Positions 34,240 to 42,668 of a DNA stretch of 64,000 nucleotides are shown here, piece by piece. Source of the DNA: Algoriphagus sanaruensis. Lineage in GTDB: Bacteria > Bacteroidota > Bacteroidia > Cytophagales > Cyclobacteriaceae. The stretch covers positions 1,674,001 to 1,738,000 of the forward strand of contig NZ_CP012836.1 of assembly GCF_001593605.1 (NCBI RefSeq), given 5' to 3'. Position 1 is the first letter of the stretch; the number at the start of each line of letters is the position of its first letter. The notes beneath the pieces were generated by a model. The model was given only the letters and a program-made list of their open reading frames with translations, made no database searches and was not told where the DNA came from. The position numbers were made by a program, and so were the translations under genes.

Positions 34240-34807
34240 TTGGTAAAAGTATGAATTACGATGGACGAGTTATGAGTTACGAGTTATGAATTACGATTTA
34301 CGAGGTTTTTGAGAACCTCGAAGGTTTGAGTTCTTTATTTAGGTGGTGGATTTACGAGTTACGATTGACGAGGTTTTTGAGGACTTCAATATTGCCTTCC
34401 TAATTCAGGACTTATTCTAGTTCAAGTCTTTTGACTCCACTGACTCCACTGGTTCAAGTCTTCAGACTTGGACCTTTTTGTATGCAGTCTTCAGACTGCT
34501 TAAAGCAGATAACCTTTTAGGTTTTGACAGCCTCGAAGGTTTGGGTTCTTGATTTAGGTGGTGGATTTATGAGTTACGAGTTACGATTGACGAGGTTTTT
34601 GGGGACTTCAAACTGGCGCGGGAATTAGGAGTTACGAATTAGGATTTACAAGATGGTGAGGGAAGGGGATCTTCATCATTCCGCGATTGATTTTTTATTA
34701 ACTGAAAGAAGATGGGAATTTTTTAATTACGAATGCCTAACCTCGAATGTCGAATAGCGAAGTAGGTTTTGAAAAAAAATCCGAAATCCGAAATCCCAAC
34801 TCCAAAA
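34240..34807. repeat. 570-bp gene-free region of nested word-like repeats and palindromes
   Basis: Variations of GAGTTACGATTTACGAGG fill 34250-34310. A 74-bp unit at 34316-34389 recurs at 34531-34611, with one extra GAGTTAC-like word in the second copy. Between them are the palindromes CAAGTCT-tc-AGACTTG (34455-34470) and GCAGTCT-tc-AGACTGC (34484-34499). At 34740-34800 the words are CGAATGTCGAAT and AATCCGAAATCCG. No coding frame is credible. Confidence 0.65.
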
Positions 34808-36112
34808 TCAACTCTGCTTTTTCCCAACCCAATACAAGCCTGTTCCGATTCCCACAAAGATCGCTGTCATCCAAATCGAGCGCTCGCTCACTTGCATCAT
34901 CAACCACAAACAAGCCAAAATTCCTAAAACGGGAATCAGGTAGCCTCCTTTCAAAATGAATCGACCTTCCCCACGAAACTGCGGTCTGAGTTTAGGAATT
35001 GCTGCGCAACTCATGATAAACAGGAACAATCGGGAAAGGACCGTCATGGCTGCTAAGGCGGTAAATGACCCAAATGCTGAAAGAAGAAATGCTGCCAAAC
35101 CGAAGAAAATCACGGAATTGGCTGGGGTTAAAAACTTCGGATGAACTTCCCCAAACCAGCGGGGCAATGACTTTTCCAAGGAAAGTGCATACGTGACCCG
35201 AGTTGCAGAAAACATGGAACTGATCAGATTAGCAATGACCGAAGCAGCCACCCCAATCATCAAAATCACCGCCCCCGGACTTCCAAAAAGCGTGGCGGAC
35301 ACATCCAAAAGCGGAGTTTTTGACGCTGCGATCGTTGGCACCGCGGCTTGAGAAACGACCTGAATCAGCATGTACAGCACTGCCACCACCGCCAATCCAA
35401 GCAATAGACCCAAAGGCATATCTCGCTCTGGACGTTTTGCCTCGCCTGCTGGTACGACCGCACCTTCAAACCCCACAAAAGCATAAATCAAAAGCAATGC
35501 TGCTGCTCCCAAATCCGATACAGGAGGTAGGGGAGAATCGAAGTTTGGAATTACCGAAGGGCCAAGCAGGATAAATCCTCCCACAGGTAGGAGAATCAAA
35601 ACGGCAAATTTGATCACTGTAAAGAGGGTCATCGATCGAATGGACTCCGTAGAACCTATGACATTGATCAGACTTAAGCCAATGCAGATCACTGCTAAGG
35701 AAACTAATCGGCCGGATCCTTCTCCAGCTCCATCGATAAAATAGGCGATTGAATCTGTGAGCAAAACCGTATTGGCAGAAAATGAAATCAACCGTGCCAA
35801 GTAGTACAGCCAACCTCCTTGAAATCCAATGAAAGGTCCAAAAGCTAATGTTCCGTATCGAATGGGACCACCTGTTCCCCGGAAGTAGCTCCCTAGCTCC
35901 GCAAAACTTAAAATCACCGGTAAAATCAAAACCGCACAGAACGCATACACCAACACACTGTATTCCCCGGCCAAAGCCGCTGCTCCGCTTGGTAATCCAA
36001 AAATTCCTGCACCAATCAGGCCATTGACCACCAGCATCCAAATGCCCCAAAGACCGAGGTTTCGGGGAAGTTTTTCTTCAGAAGATTGATTAGAGTTGTT
36101 GACTGTGGACAC
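34808..36112 (-). CDS. APC-superfamily amino acid permease
   Basis: The start is placed at GTG 36112 (VSTVNNSNQSSEEKLPRNLG) because the frame upstream overlaps the Kelch gene on the same strand and has no membrane-protein character. The 434-residue protein has about 12 hydrophobic segments, with LGLWGIWMLVVNGLIGAGIFGLPSG as the TM1 signature and IYAFVGFEGAVVPAGEAKRPERDMPLGL around TM6. It should transport amino acids. It lies 76 bp downstream of the Kelch gene with no visible promoter between them. Confidence 0.8.
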   Translation of the reverse strand: MSTVNNSNQSSEEKLPRNLGLWGIWMLVVNGLIGAGIFGLPSGAAALAGEYSVLVYAFCAVLILPVILSFAELGSYFRGTGGPIRYGTLAFGPFIGFQGGWLYYLARLISFSANTVLLTDSIAYFIDGAGEGSGRLVSLAVICIGLSLINVIGSTESIRSMTLFTVIKFAVLILLPVGGFILLGPSVIPNFDSPLPPVSDLGAAALLLIYAFVGFEGAVVPAGEAKRPERDMPLGLLLGLAVVAVLYMLIQVVSQAAVPTIAASKTPLLDVSATLFGSPGAVILMIGVAASVIANLISSMFSATRVTYALSLEKSLPRWFGEVHPKFLTPANSVIFFGLAAFLLSAFGSFTALAAMTVLSRLFLFIMSCAAIPKLRPQFRGEGRFILKGGYLIPVLGILACLWLMMQVSERSIWMTAIFVGIGTGLYWVGKKQS

Positions 36113-36188
36113 TGATGCAGTTTGAATTGAGTTTGGAAAATAAACGAAATCCCTCTCGAAGGAAAGGGATTTCTGTTTTAGGTTGGAT

Positions 36189-37153
36189 TTATTTTCTCCA
36201 CTCCAATACTTCCATAGTGCTAATTTCTGGACCACCGCCACGGTTGGCTGAACCGGCCTGAACCCATATTTTCCCATTTAAATAAGCCGTTCCGGTTCCG
36301 TGTCGCCCTTGGTTCAAGTTGGGAAGGGCAGTCCAAGTATGGGTTCGCGTATCCAGCACTTCGACTTCAGCATGTGCCGGGGTCTGCACCCCACTTTCCC
36401 CATTCATGACCACCAAGTAGGGACCAATTCCAAGGTTTGAAGTCCCTGCTCGTTCGGTTGGAATTCCATTTTCGATGGTATGCCAGGTTTGGGTTTTGAA
36501 ATCGTAATAATCTACCTCCTTAATAGTCGTGTCAATGACGCGGCCAATTTTAGCGTGGGAAGTTCGACCGCCGGCAAGATACAATCGGTCGCCGACCATG
36601 GCAGCACTGATATGATCTCTTGTGGAGCATCTGCGAGGGAAGTCCATTTTCCAGTTTTAGGATCGAGCTCGTCAAACCAAGCCACGAATCCATCCCAATG
36701 CCCGTCTTGAATTCCACAGACGACATAAATTTTTTCATTCCAAACTGTTATCCCTGCAGAACCTCTTAATCTTCCTTCTGGCATTTTAGGACCTTCTCTC
36801 CATGATTTGGTTTCAGGATTGAAAATCAAGGCAGTTGGAATAGGTGTCTCGTGCGGATAGCCACCTGTAAAAGCACCAAGAATCCATATTTCCCCCTTGT
36901 AATCCACTGCTTGAAAATGGTTGATTTCCATAGGAGCATCTGCCACCTTGGACCAGGTGTTGGTTGCTGGGTCGTATTCTTCCACGGGGCGCTGCCATCT
37001 GCCGCCCAAGGAATAAAGTTTTCCATTACAAGCAACAAATGAGCTTTCGTGTTTTGGAGTTGCTTCATTTTCGGGATGGACAATGGACCAGTTATCTTGT
37101 GCAAAAAGAACAGTGGAAAAGAGGAGAAAGAGGAAGGTTACGCTGAGTTTCAT
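36189..37153 (-). pseudogene. Secreted Kelch-repeat protein with a single frameshift
   Basis: The first part (37153 to about 36625) has a signal peptide (MKLSVTFLFLLFSTVLFAQ) and Kelch blades such as NGKLYSLGGRWQRPVEEYDP and NEKIYVVCGIQDGHWDGF. After LADAP near 36625 the frame breaks, and the propeller continues in another frame with RDHISAAMVGDRLYLAGGR to the stop at 36189. The second frame is offset by two bases, as expected from loss of one base near 36619-36624 (CCACAAGAG). Together about 320 residues make a Kelch beta-propeller of six blades or so. It may be a decayed gene or a sequencing error. Confidence 0.7.
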
Positions 37154-37203
37154 AGGTTTTGATTTTGGGTTGGGCTAAGATAGGCGATTAAAAAGATTTG
37201 TTT

Positions 37204-37402
37204 CTCACAGATTTCCACAGATGAATTCACAGATTATCACTGATATTATGATCGATTTCATCGATAAGCACATGCTTTTTCAAGTATGCAGCTATCAGTG
37301 GATTTTTCGGCGCAAGTCAACAGATAGATTATTATCAATAAGTATGAAAGCTAAAAAAAGTATCAGTGCAAATCTGTGACATGATCCGTGAAAATCTGTG
37401 GG
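37204..37402. repeat. Large inverted repeat of CACAGATTT words
   Basis: The arm at 37204-37244 (CACAGATTTCCACAGAT, then CACAGATTATCACTGAT) is an imperfect inverted copy of 37362-37402 (ATCAGTGCAAATCTGTG, then AAAATCTGTGGGAA). The two are separated by about 117 bp. The 37154-37477 gap has no gene. AATCCGAAATCCG words stand at 37455-37475. Confidence 0.55.
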
Positions 37403-37425
37403 AACTCTAAAAGTTCAAAAAAGTA

Positions 37426-37447
37426 AACCACGAATTGCTCCGTGGTT
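37426..37447 (-). terminator. Terminator of the aromatic amino acid cluster
   Basis: AACCACG and CGTGGTT pair around an 8-nt loop. On the minus strand TTTACTTTTTT follows. It lies 30 bp after the tyrA stop. Confidence 0.5.
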
Positions 37448-37477
37448 ATCAAACTTAAATCCGAAATCCGAAATCGT

Positions 37478-38326
37478 CTATTTTCCTAAATCCAAGATAT
37501 CCCGGATTTTATTGATCTCGGCCATTTTATCATACAATCCTTGGGTGTCTTCAGCAGCGATTTTGTTCCTGAAGTCGGTCAAGTTTTCAATAAACCCATC
37601 CAAGGCGGCAAGTACATTTTCTTTGTTTTCAGTGAAAATCGGTGCCCACATCGCAGGGCTTGACTTAGCTAGTCGTACGGTAGAGGCAAAACCAGATCCC
37701 GCCATATCAAAGATGTTTTTTTCGTCCTGCATTTTTTGAAGAACGGTCTGTCCCAGCATAAAGGAAGAAGCATGGGAAAGATGTGATACGAATGCCAAAT
37801 GGCGGTCATGCTCTTCAGGATCCATAAATCGTAATTTCAGATTTAGCGCATCGAAGAGTTTGTATGCTTTTTCTTTCAGATGAAGATCTGTCTTCTCGAG
37901 TTCGCAGATAATGATGACTTTGCGGTCGAGGAGGTCTGCGAAGGCAGCTTTAGGTCCAGAATACTCAGTTCCTGCAATCGGGTGAGAGGCTAAGTATTGT
38001 TTTCGCTTCGGATGGTCAGCCATCAGCGCACAAAGTTTTGCTTTGGTCGAACCTAGATCAAATACCAAAGTCTGTTCGCCAACCTGATCCAAGACCTGAA
38101 GTAAAAGATCTCCCAAGGTATCAGCAGGAGTTGCCAAAATTACCAAGTCGGTGTCTGCATCAGGTGTTTCTTTGGCTTCGGTAATGATGCCTAAAGTTAA
38201 GGCGTCCTTCAGGTTTTGTGGGTTGGTATCGTGACCGGTGATTTTGATTTCAGGGAATTTCTGACGAGCGCCGAGACCAAAAGATCCTCCCAATAGTCCT
38301 AGTCCGATGATGTGTATTTTTTGCAT
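37478..38326 (-). CDS. tyrA: Prephenate dehydrogenase
   Basis: The start is set at ATG 38326 (MQKIHIIGLGLLGGSFGLGARQK), where the Rossmann fold begins; the frame runs further upstream inside the aminotransferase gene. The 282-residue enzyme oxidises prephenate to 4-hydroxyphenylpyruvate with NAD(P). The GLGLLGGS nucleotide-binding motif, ASHPIAGTEYSGPKAA (catalytic His and substrate contacts) and HLAFVSHLSH are present. It is the last gene of the Phe/Tyr cluster, 7 bp after the aminotransferase. No chorismate mutase or ACT domain is attached, consistent with the mutase being fused to the DAHP synthase at the head of the cluster. Confidence 0.9.
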   Translation of the reverse strand: MQKIHIIGLGLLGGSFGLGARQKFPEIKITGHDTNPQNLKDALTLGIITEAKETPDADTDLVILATPADTLGDLLLQVLDQVGEQTLVFDLGSTKAKLCALMADHPKRKQYLASHPIAGTEYSGPKAAFADLLDRKVIIICELEKTDLHLKEKAYKLFDALNLKLRFMDPEEHDRHLAFVSHLSHASSFMLGQTVLQKMQDEKNIFDMAGSGFASTVRLAKSSPAMWAPIFTENKENVLAALDGFIENLTDFRNKIAAEDTQGLYDKMAEINKIRDILDLGK

Positions 38327-38333
38327 AACAGGG

Positions 38334-39482
38334 TTAAGGTTTGATACGGTTGATAGCTTCCAAGATTTTGAATTCAGGCATGCAGAGCGAAAAACGCACG
38401 TAGTTGTTCCCTTCTGAACCGAAGATTTTTCCTGGGGTGATAAAGATATTTTTTTCGTAAAGAAGCCAATCGACAAGTTCCTCTGGTGATTTCTCTCCGT
38501 TGACTTTACACCAGACAAAAAGACCGGTGGACTGAGTGTCGTAGCTGAGGCCGAGAAGATCAGCCAGTTTCCAAACGAGCTTTCTGCGATTGGTGTAGAT
38601 TTCGTTTTGGTCAGCAAACCAATTTCTTCCTAAAGAAAGGGCTGCAATTGCTCCTTTCTGAAGTCCCAAAAACATGCCTGAGTCCATATTGGACTTGACT
38701 TTCAATACCGCATCGACAAAATCAGCTCTACCGCAGAGCATTCCTACTCGCCAACCCGGCATATTGAAAGTTTTGCTGAGTGAGTTGAGTTCCAAAGCGA
38801 CGTCTTTTCCTCCAGGAATACTCAAAACACTCAAAGGCTCTGGATTCAGGATATGGCTGTAAGGATTGTCATTGACGAGTATGATAGCATGCTTTTGGGC
38901 AAAAGCCACCAAATCAGTCAGGATTTCCATTGAACCTGCAGCTCCCGTTGGCATGTGAGGATAATTGATCCACATCAATTTGACCTTGGACAGATCTTTT
39001 TGCGCTAGCTCCTCGAGATTGGGTCTTCCTTTTTGCTCCAAATCCATGGAGTAAAAGATGGGTTCGGCTTCCAACAACCGAGTTACCGAGGTGTAGGTAG
39101 GATAGCCTGGATTAGGGATCAAGACCTGATCTCCAGGATTTAAAAAGGCCATGCTGATGTGCATGATTCCTTCTTTGGAGCCCATTAAGGGCAGGATTTC
39201 TTTGTTGGGAACCAGCTCAACTCCAAACTCCCGGTGATAAAACGAAGCCATCGCAATCCGCAATTCAGGGATTCCCTGATAGCTTTGGTAGCCATGGGCT
39301 TGCGCATTCTCAGCAGTATTTTTTAAGGCGTCAATTACAGAACGATCAGGAGCTAAATCAGGCGAACCAATACCCAAATTGATCACGGGTTTGCCCTCGG
39401 CAATAAGCTGGTTGACTTCCCGGAGTTTGGCCGAAAAGTAATATTCTTCGACACTATTGATTCTGTTTGCAAATCCCTTCAT
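38334..39482 (-). CDS. Class I/II aminotransferase of the aromatic cluster
   Basis: The 382-residue PLP enzyme has motifs LGIGSPDLAPD, LIPNPGYPTY, WINYPHMPTGA, VNDNPYSHI and the PLP-lysine region LNSLSKTFNMPGWRVGMLCG. It is flanked by pheA and tyrA and overlaps pheA by 4 bp, so it probably transaminates phenylpyruvate and 4-hydroxyphenylpyruvate as the last step to Phe and Tyr. The sequence also resembles LL-diaminopimelate aminotransferase-like members, so a broader role is possible. Confidence 0.85.
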   Translation of the reverse strand: MKGFANRINSVEEYYFSAKLREVNQLIAEGKPVINLGIGSPDLAPDRSVIDALKNTAENAQAHGYQSYQGIPELRIAMASFYHREFGVELVPNKEILPLMGSKEGIMHISMAFLNPGDQVLIPNPGYPTYTSVTRLLEAEPIFYSMDLEQKGRPNLEELAQKDLSKVKLMWINYPHMPTGAAGSMEILTDLVAFAQKHAIILVNDNPYSHILNPEPLSVLSIPGGKDVALELNSLSKTFNMPGWRVGMLCGRADFVDAVLKVKSNMDSGMFLGLQKGAIAALSLGRNWFADQNEIYTNRRKLVWKLADLLGLSYDTQSTGLFVWCKVNGEKSPEELVDWLLYEKNIFITPGKIFGSEGNNYVRFSLCMPEFKILEAINRIKP

Positions 39483-40303
39483 CCTTTTCTGCTGCTGTAT
39501 TCTCCAAATATTTTTAAATCTCCAAAATCCTTGATAACCAAGTCCATTGCTTCCCTGAATTGGTTGTAATCTCCGAATTCAGCATCGATAAAAAAGGCGT
39601 ATTCCCAAGGCTTTTCCATCACAGGAATCGATTGGATTTTACTTAAGTTCAATCCCTTTTCTGCCAACAAAGTGAGCAATTTGGCTAAACCTCCTGCTTC
39701 ATTTCTTATCGTGATTTTGAAGGAAGCTTTATTGGGAAGGGTAGAGGGTTGGACCTTTTCCTTCTGTAAAATGATAAAGCGGGTAAAATTATCCTTTACC
39801 GTCTGAATGTCTCGGGCCAAAATCTCCAACCCGTAAATATCTGCTGCGATTTCACTGGCGATCGCGGCAAGTCCGGTTAGCTTTTCTTCAGAAATCCGCT
39901 TCGCTACAGACGCAGTATCTACATCATCGAATTGTTGAATATGAGGGTGCTTTGCTAAAAATACCTTGCATTGTAGCAAAGCCATCGGGTGAGAGCGAAC
40001 CTCGAAAATTTCCTGAATCTGTTGTCCAGGCAAGGCCATCAGTTGATGGGCTATCGGTAAATAATACTCGTCTCGAATAAACAGGCCGAACCGATCGATC
40101 AAATCGTAATTGGGAAGGATAGCTCCGGCAATTGAGTTTTCAATAGCCATCACACCAAAATCCGCTTCTCCAATTGCCACTGATTTGGCTACCGGTTCGA
40201 AGGTGTTAAAAGCTAAAATTTCGGAATCCAGCCCAAAGTTTTTTAGAGCCACTTGATGGTGAAAAGATCCCGGAACTCCCTGTATGGCGATTCTTAAGCT
40301 CAT
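39479..40303 (-). CDS. pheA: Prephenate dehydratase
   Basis: The 274-residue enzyme converts prephenate to phenylpyruvate. The N-terminal IAIQGVPGSFHHQVALKNFG, FGVMAIENSIAGAI and DNFTRFIILQKE (containing the catalytic T-R-F) are typical. The C-terminal ACT domain (about 190-270, FKITIRNEAGGLAKLLTLLAEKGLNLSKIQSIP) is the Phe-binding regulatory domain. It overlaps both aroA and the aminotransferase by 4 bp. There is no chorismate mutase domain. Feedback inhibition by Phe through ACT is expected on top of the attenuator at the cluster head. Confidence 0.92.
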   Translation of the reverse strand: MSLRIAIQGVPGSFHHQVALKNFGLDSEILAFNTFEPVAKSVAIGEADFGVMAIENSIAGAILPNYDLIDRFGLFIRDEYYLPIAHQLMALPGQQIQEIFEVRSHPMALLQCKVFLAKHPHIQQFDDVDTASVAKRISEEKLTGLAAIASEIAADIYGLEILARDIQTVKDNFTRFIILQKEKVQPSTLPNKASFKITIRNEAGGLAKLLTLLAEKGLNLSKIQSIPVMEKPWEYAFFIDAEFGDYNQFREAMDLVIKDFGDLKIFGEYSSRKG

Positions 40304-41532
40304 GCCTCTGTCAGGTTATCAGCTTGGACTCCTGTCAGAGCCACATGCTTCCAAAAACTTGGATAGGATTTATTGACCACGTCTGGCTCCTCAATCAGCA
40401 CTTCTGTTTTGGTCAAAAGAGGCATAAATGCCATGGCCATTCGGTGATCGTCATATGTGTGAATCTGCACTTGGTGTGGCATAGTCACGGAAGGAATGAC
40501 TTGGAATACTTCCGGTTCGATTTCCTTAAGTTCTGCGTTAAACTTGGCCAATTCCTGCTGCAAGGCGTAAATCCGGTCGGTTTCTTTGATTCGAAGACTT
40601 TCTAATCCGGTGAATTTGGCGTTTTGTCCCAAGATCGCGCAAGTCACTGCGACGGTTTGAGCAAGGTCTGGACAATGGGTGAAATCCCAGTTTTTCAAGC
40701 CTTTTACAGCTTGTTTTTGGAGAAGTACACCTCCAGTTTGGAAGGTGGATTTTACACCCAAATGATCCATAATATCGACAATAGCCGAGTCCCCTTGGAG
40801 ACTATTTTCTTTTAATCCTTCTAAAAATAACTCGCCTGAATCACCACAAGCCAATAGGCTGAACCAATAGCTTGCCCCGGACCAGTCGCTTTCCACTGCA
40901 AATCGGGTAGGGGTGTAGGCTTGATGAGGGACATGGATTTTGTTTCCTTCCCAAGTATAGTTTATTCCGAATTGAGCCATCAAATCGAGCGTCATCTCGA
41001 TATAAGTTCGACTTCCTACTTTGCCTTCGAGCTCGATTTCCAAGCCCAAAGGCAAGATCGGAGCAATCATCAGCATGGCAGAAATGTATTGGCTGGATAC
41101 ATCCCCGCGGATTTTGACTTGGTTAGTAGTCTGTTTTGGAAGTCCATGGATAGCTAGTGGAGGGTAGCCTTCCCGATTAAGGTAATGAATATCTGCACCA
41201 ATTGCCCGAAGAGCATCAACTAAGATGCCGATGGGACGTTCGCACATGCGAGCAGTACCAGTCATGACTTTTTTTTGATTTGTCACCGTCGTGTAAGCGG
41301 TCAAAAAACGCATGGTGGTACCTGCGTCGAGCACATCAAAAACCGGCGGACTCGTTTCCAGCAAGCGAATCATGGTTTGGGTATCACGAGCTTCGGCGAG
41401 GTTGGTGATTTCATTTTTTCCCAAAGTCAGGGCATCGATCACCAAAGCGCGGTTGGATTCACTTTTGGAAGAAGGAAGAGGAATGGATAAGGAATCGAAT
41501 TCGCTTTTTTGGGCAAGTCGAAGGATATGCAT
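40300..41532 (-). CDS. aroA: 3-phosphoshikimate 1-carboxyvinyltransferase (EPSP synthase)
   Basis: The 410-residue enzyme joins shikimate-3-phosphate and PEP. SIPLPSSKSESNRALVIDAL, the substrate-binding start, and LDAGTTMRFLTAYTTV, KETDRIYALQQELAKF and TYDDHRMAMAFMPL are visible. The usual LPGSKS core reads LPSSKS and the usual GNAGTAMR reads DAGTTMR, as in other Bacteroidetes. It is translationally coupled to pheA and lies 12 bp after aroB. Confidence 0.9.
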   Translation of the reverse strand: MHILRLAQKSEFDSLSIPLPSSKSESNRALVIDALTLGKNEITNLAEARDTQTMIRLLETSPPVFDVLDAGTTMRFLTAYTTVTNQKKVMTGTARMCERPIGILVDALRAIGADIHYLNREGYPPLAIHGLPKQTTNQVKIRGDVSSQYISAMLMIAPILPLGLEIELEGKVGSRTYIEMTLDLMAQFGINYTWEGNKIHVPHQAYTPTRFAVESDWSGASYWFSLLACGDSGELFLEGLKENSLQGDSAIVDIMDHLGVKSTFQTGGVLLQKQAVKGLKNWDFTHCPDLAQTVAVTCAILGQNAKFTGLESLRIKETDRIYALQQELAKFNAELKEIEPEVFQVIPSVTMPHQVQIHTYDDHRMAMAFMPLLTKTEVLIEEPDVVNKSYPSFWKHVALTGVQADNLTEA

Positions 41533-41544
41533 GGTAAATTTCTT

Positions 41545-42588
41545 CTAGGCTTGTGGCAATTGGTGGTAGTAATGAATCGCGTTTTTGATTTCTTCGCGAG
41601 TCACAGGGATATTAAAGGTGCAATTCCCAATGGATTCAAGCAGGGAAAAAAGCAGTGTCTGACCTTCATTTTTTTTGTCTTGGAGACAAAGGTCCAGGAT
41701 AGGATCCAACTCGTGGAGAGAGAAGTTTACTTTGCCGTAAACTCTCAAGAGGAACTGGGAGAGTTCCTGAAAATCTTCGTAGGAAAGCCCGACTTTTTCA
41801 AAGGATAGAAAACCTTCAGCAATCATTCCTAGGGCAATGGCCTCACCATGTAGCAGGTGATTGCTTGTATCCAAAAAATAGGATTCAAAGGCGTGTCCAA
41901 TGGTATGTCCAAAATTGAGGATTTTGCGTAGCCCATTTTCTTTTGGATCTGCATCTACTACAGCCTTTTTGATTCCCACCGAATGGCGGATCAGACTTTC
42001 CCAATCTTGGTTTTCCCAGTTTTGAGCTTGAAGTTTCTTGAAATAGGCTTTATCCCGAATCAATCCGTGTTTGATGATTTCTGCATAGCCGGATCGAAGT
42101 TCGGCTTGGGGTAAAGTCTTTAGGAATTCAGGGGCGATAACTACCGTTTCGGGTTCATTGAATACGCCGAGGTGGTTTTTCAGTCCTTTGAAGTCGATTC
42201 CAAGCTTTCCACCCACACTTGCATCCACTTGTGAAAGTAGGGTAGTGGGGCAATTGATAAATCGGACGCCTCTTTTGTAAAGGCTCGCACAAAAGCCTCC
42301 CATATCACCGATGACTCCGCCTCCCAGATTTAACATCAGCGCCTTTCGGTCCAAGGCCTCTTCCGTCATCCTATTCCAAATCAAAGAGCAGGTGTCCAGA
42401 TTTTTATGAATTTCTCCAGCAGAAACAGAGATGAATACGGTTTCAGAAGGTAAAATTTCTTGAATAATCGGAAGGCAATGGTGCTGGGTGTTTTGATCAG
42501 TCAGTACGACTAATCTGGAAAAAGAAAGCTGGGAAACCAGGCTGGATAGAGTTTGCTTGATATCAGCTGAGAAAATGACGGGTTCCAC
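41545..42588 (-). CDS. aroB: 3-dehydroquinate synthase
   Basis: The 347-residue enzyme cyclises DAHP to 3-dehydroquinate. GGGVIGDMGGFCASLYKRGVRF for NAD binding, PTTLLSQVDASVGGKLGID and the metal-binding Glu/His residues (YAEIIKHGLI, FGHTIGHAFES, LLHGEAIALGM) are all present. It is separated from the DAHP synthase gene by 80 bp containing a strong hairpin, so expression may be lowered or uncoupled at that point. Confidence 0.92.
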   Translation of the reverse strand: MEPVIFSADIKQTLSSLVSQLSFSRLVVLTDQNTQHHCLPIIQEILPSETVFISVSAGEIHKNLDTCSLIWNRMTEEALDRKALMLNLGGGVIGDMGGFCASLYKRGVRFINCPTTLLSQVDASVGGKLGIDFKGLKNHLGVFNEPETVVIAPEFLKTLPQAELRSGYAEIIKHGLIRDKAYFKKLQAQNWENQDWESLIRHSVGIKKAVVDADPKENGLRKILNFGHTIGHAFESYFLDTSNHLLHGEAIALGMIAEGFLSFEKVGLSYEDFQELSQFLLRVYGKVNFSLHELDPILDLCLQDKKNEGQTLLFSLLESIGNCTFNIPVTREEIKNAIHYYHQLPQA

Positions 42589-42620
42589 GAGGCGGCCGGT
42601 TGGTTGAATAAACTAAAATT

Positions 42621-42652
42621 AGGAAAGCAATCCCGATTGGGATAGCCTTCCT
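42621..42652 (-). terminator. Hairpin between the DAHP synthase gene and aroB
   Basis: AGGAAAGCAATCCC and GGGATAGCCTTCCT pair with two mismatches around a GATT loop. On the minus strand AATTTTAG follows, a weak T tract. It could be a partial terminator or an RNA-processing site. Confidence 0.4.
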
Positions 42653-42668
42653 AAGTTGAAGAGCAGAT

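Noticed and set aside
34250..34640. Possible CRISPR array
   Set aside because: Units are irregular, not of constant length, with no unique spacers between identical repeats and no cas genes nearby.
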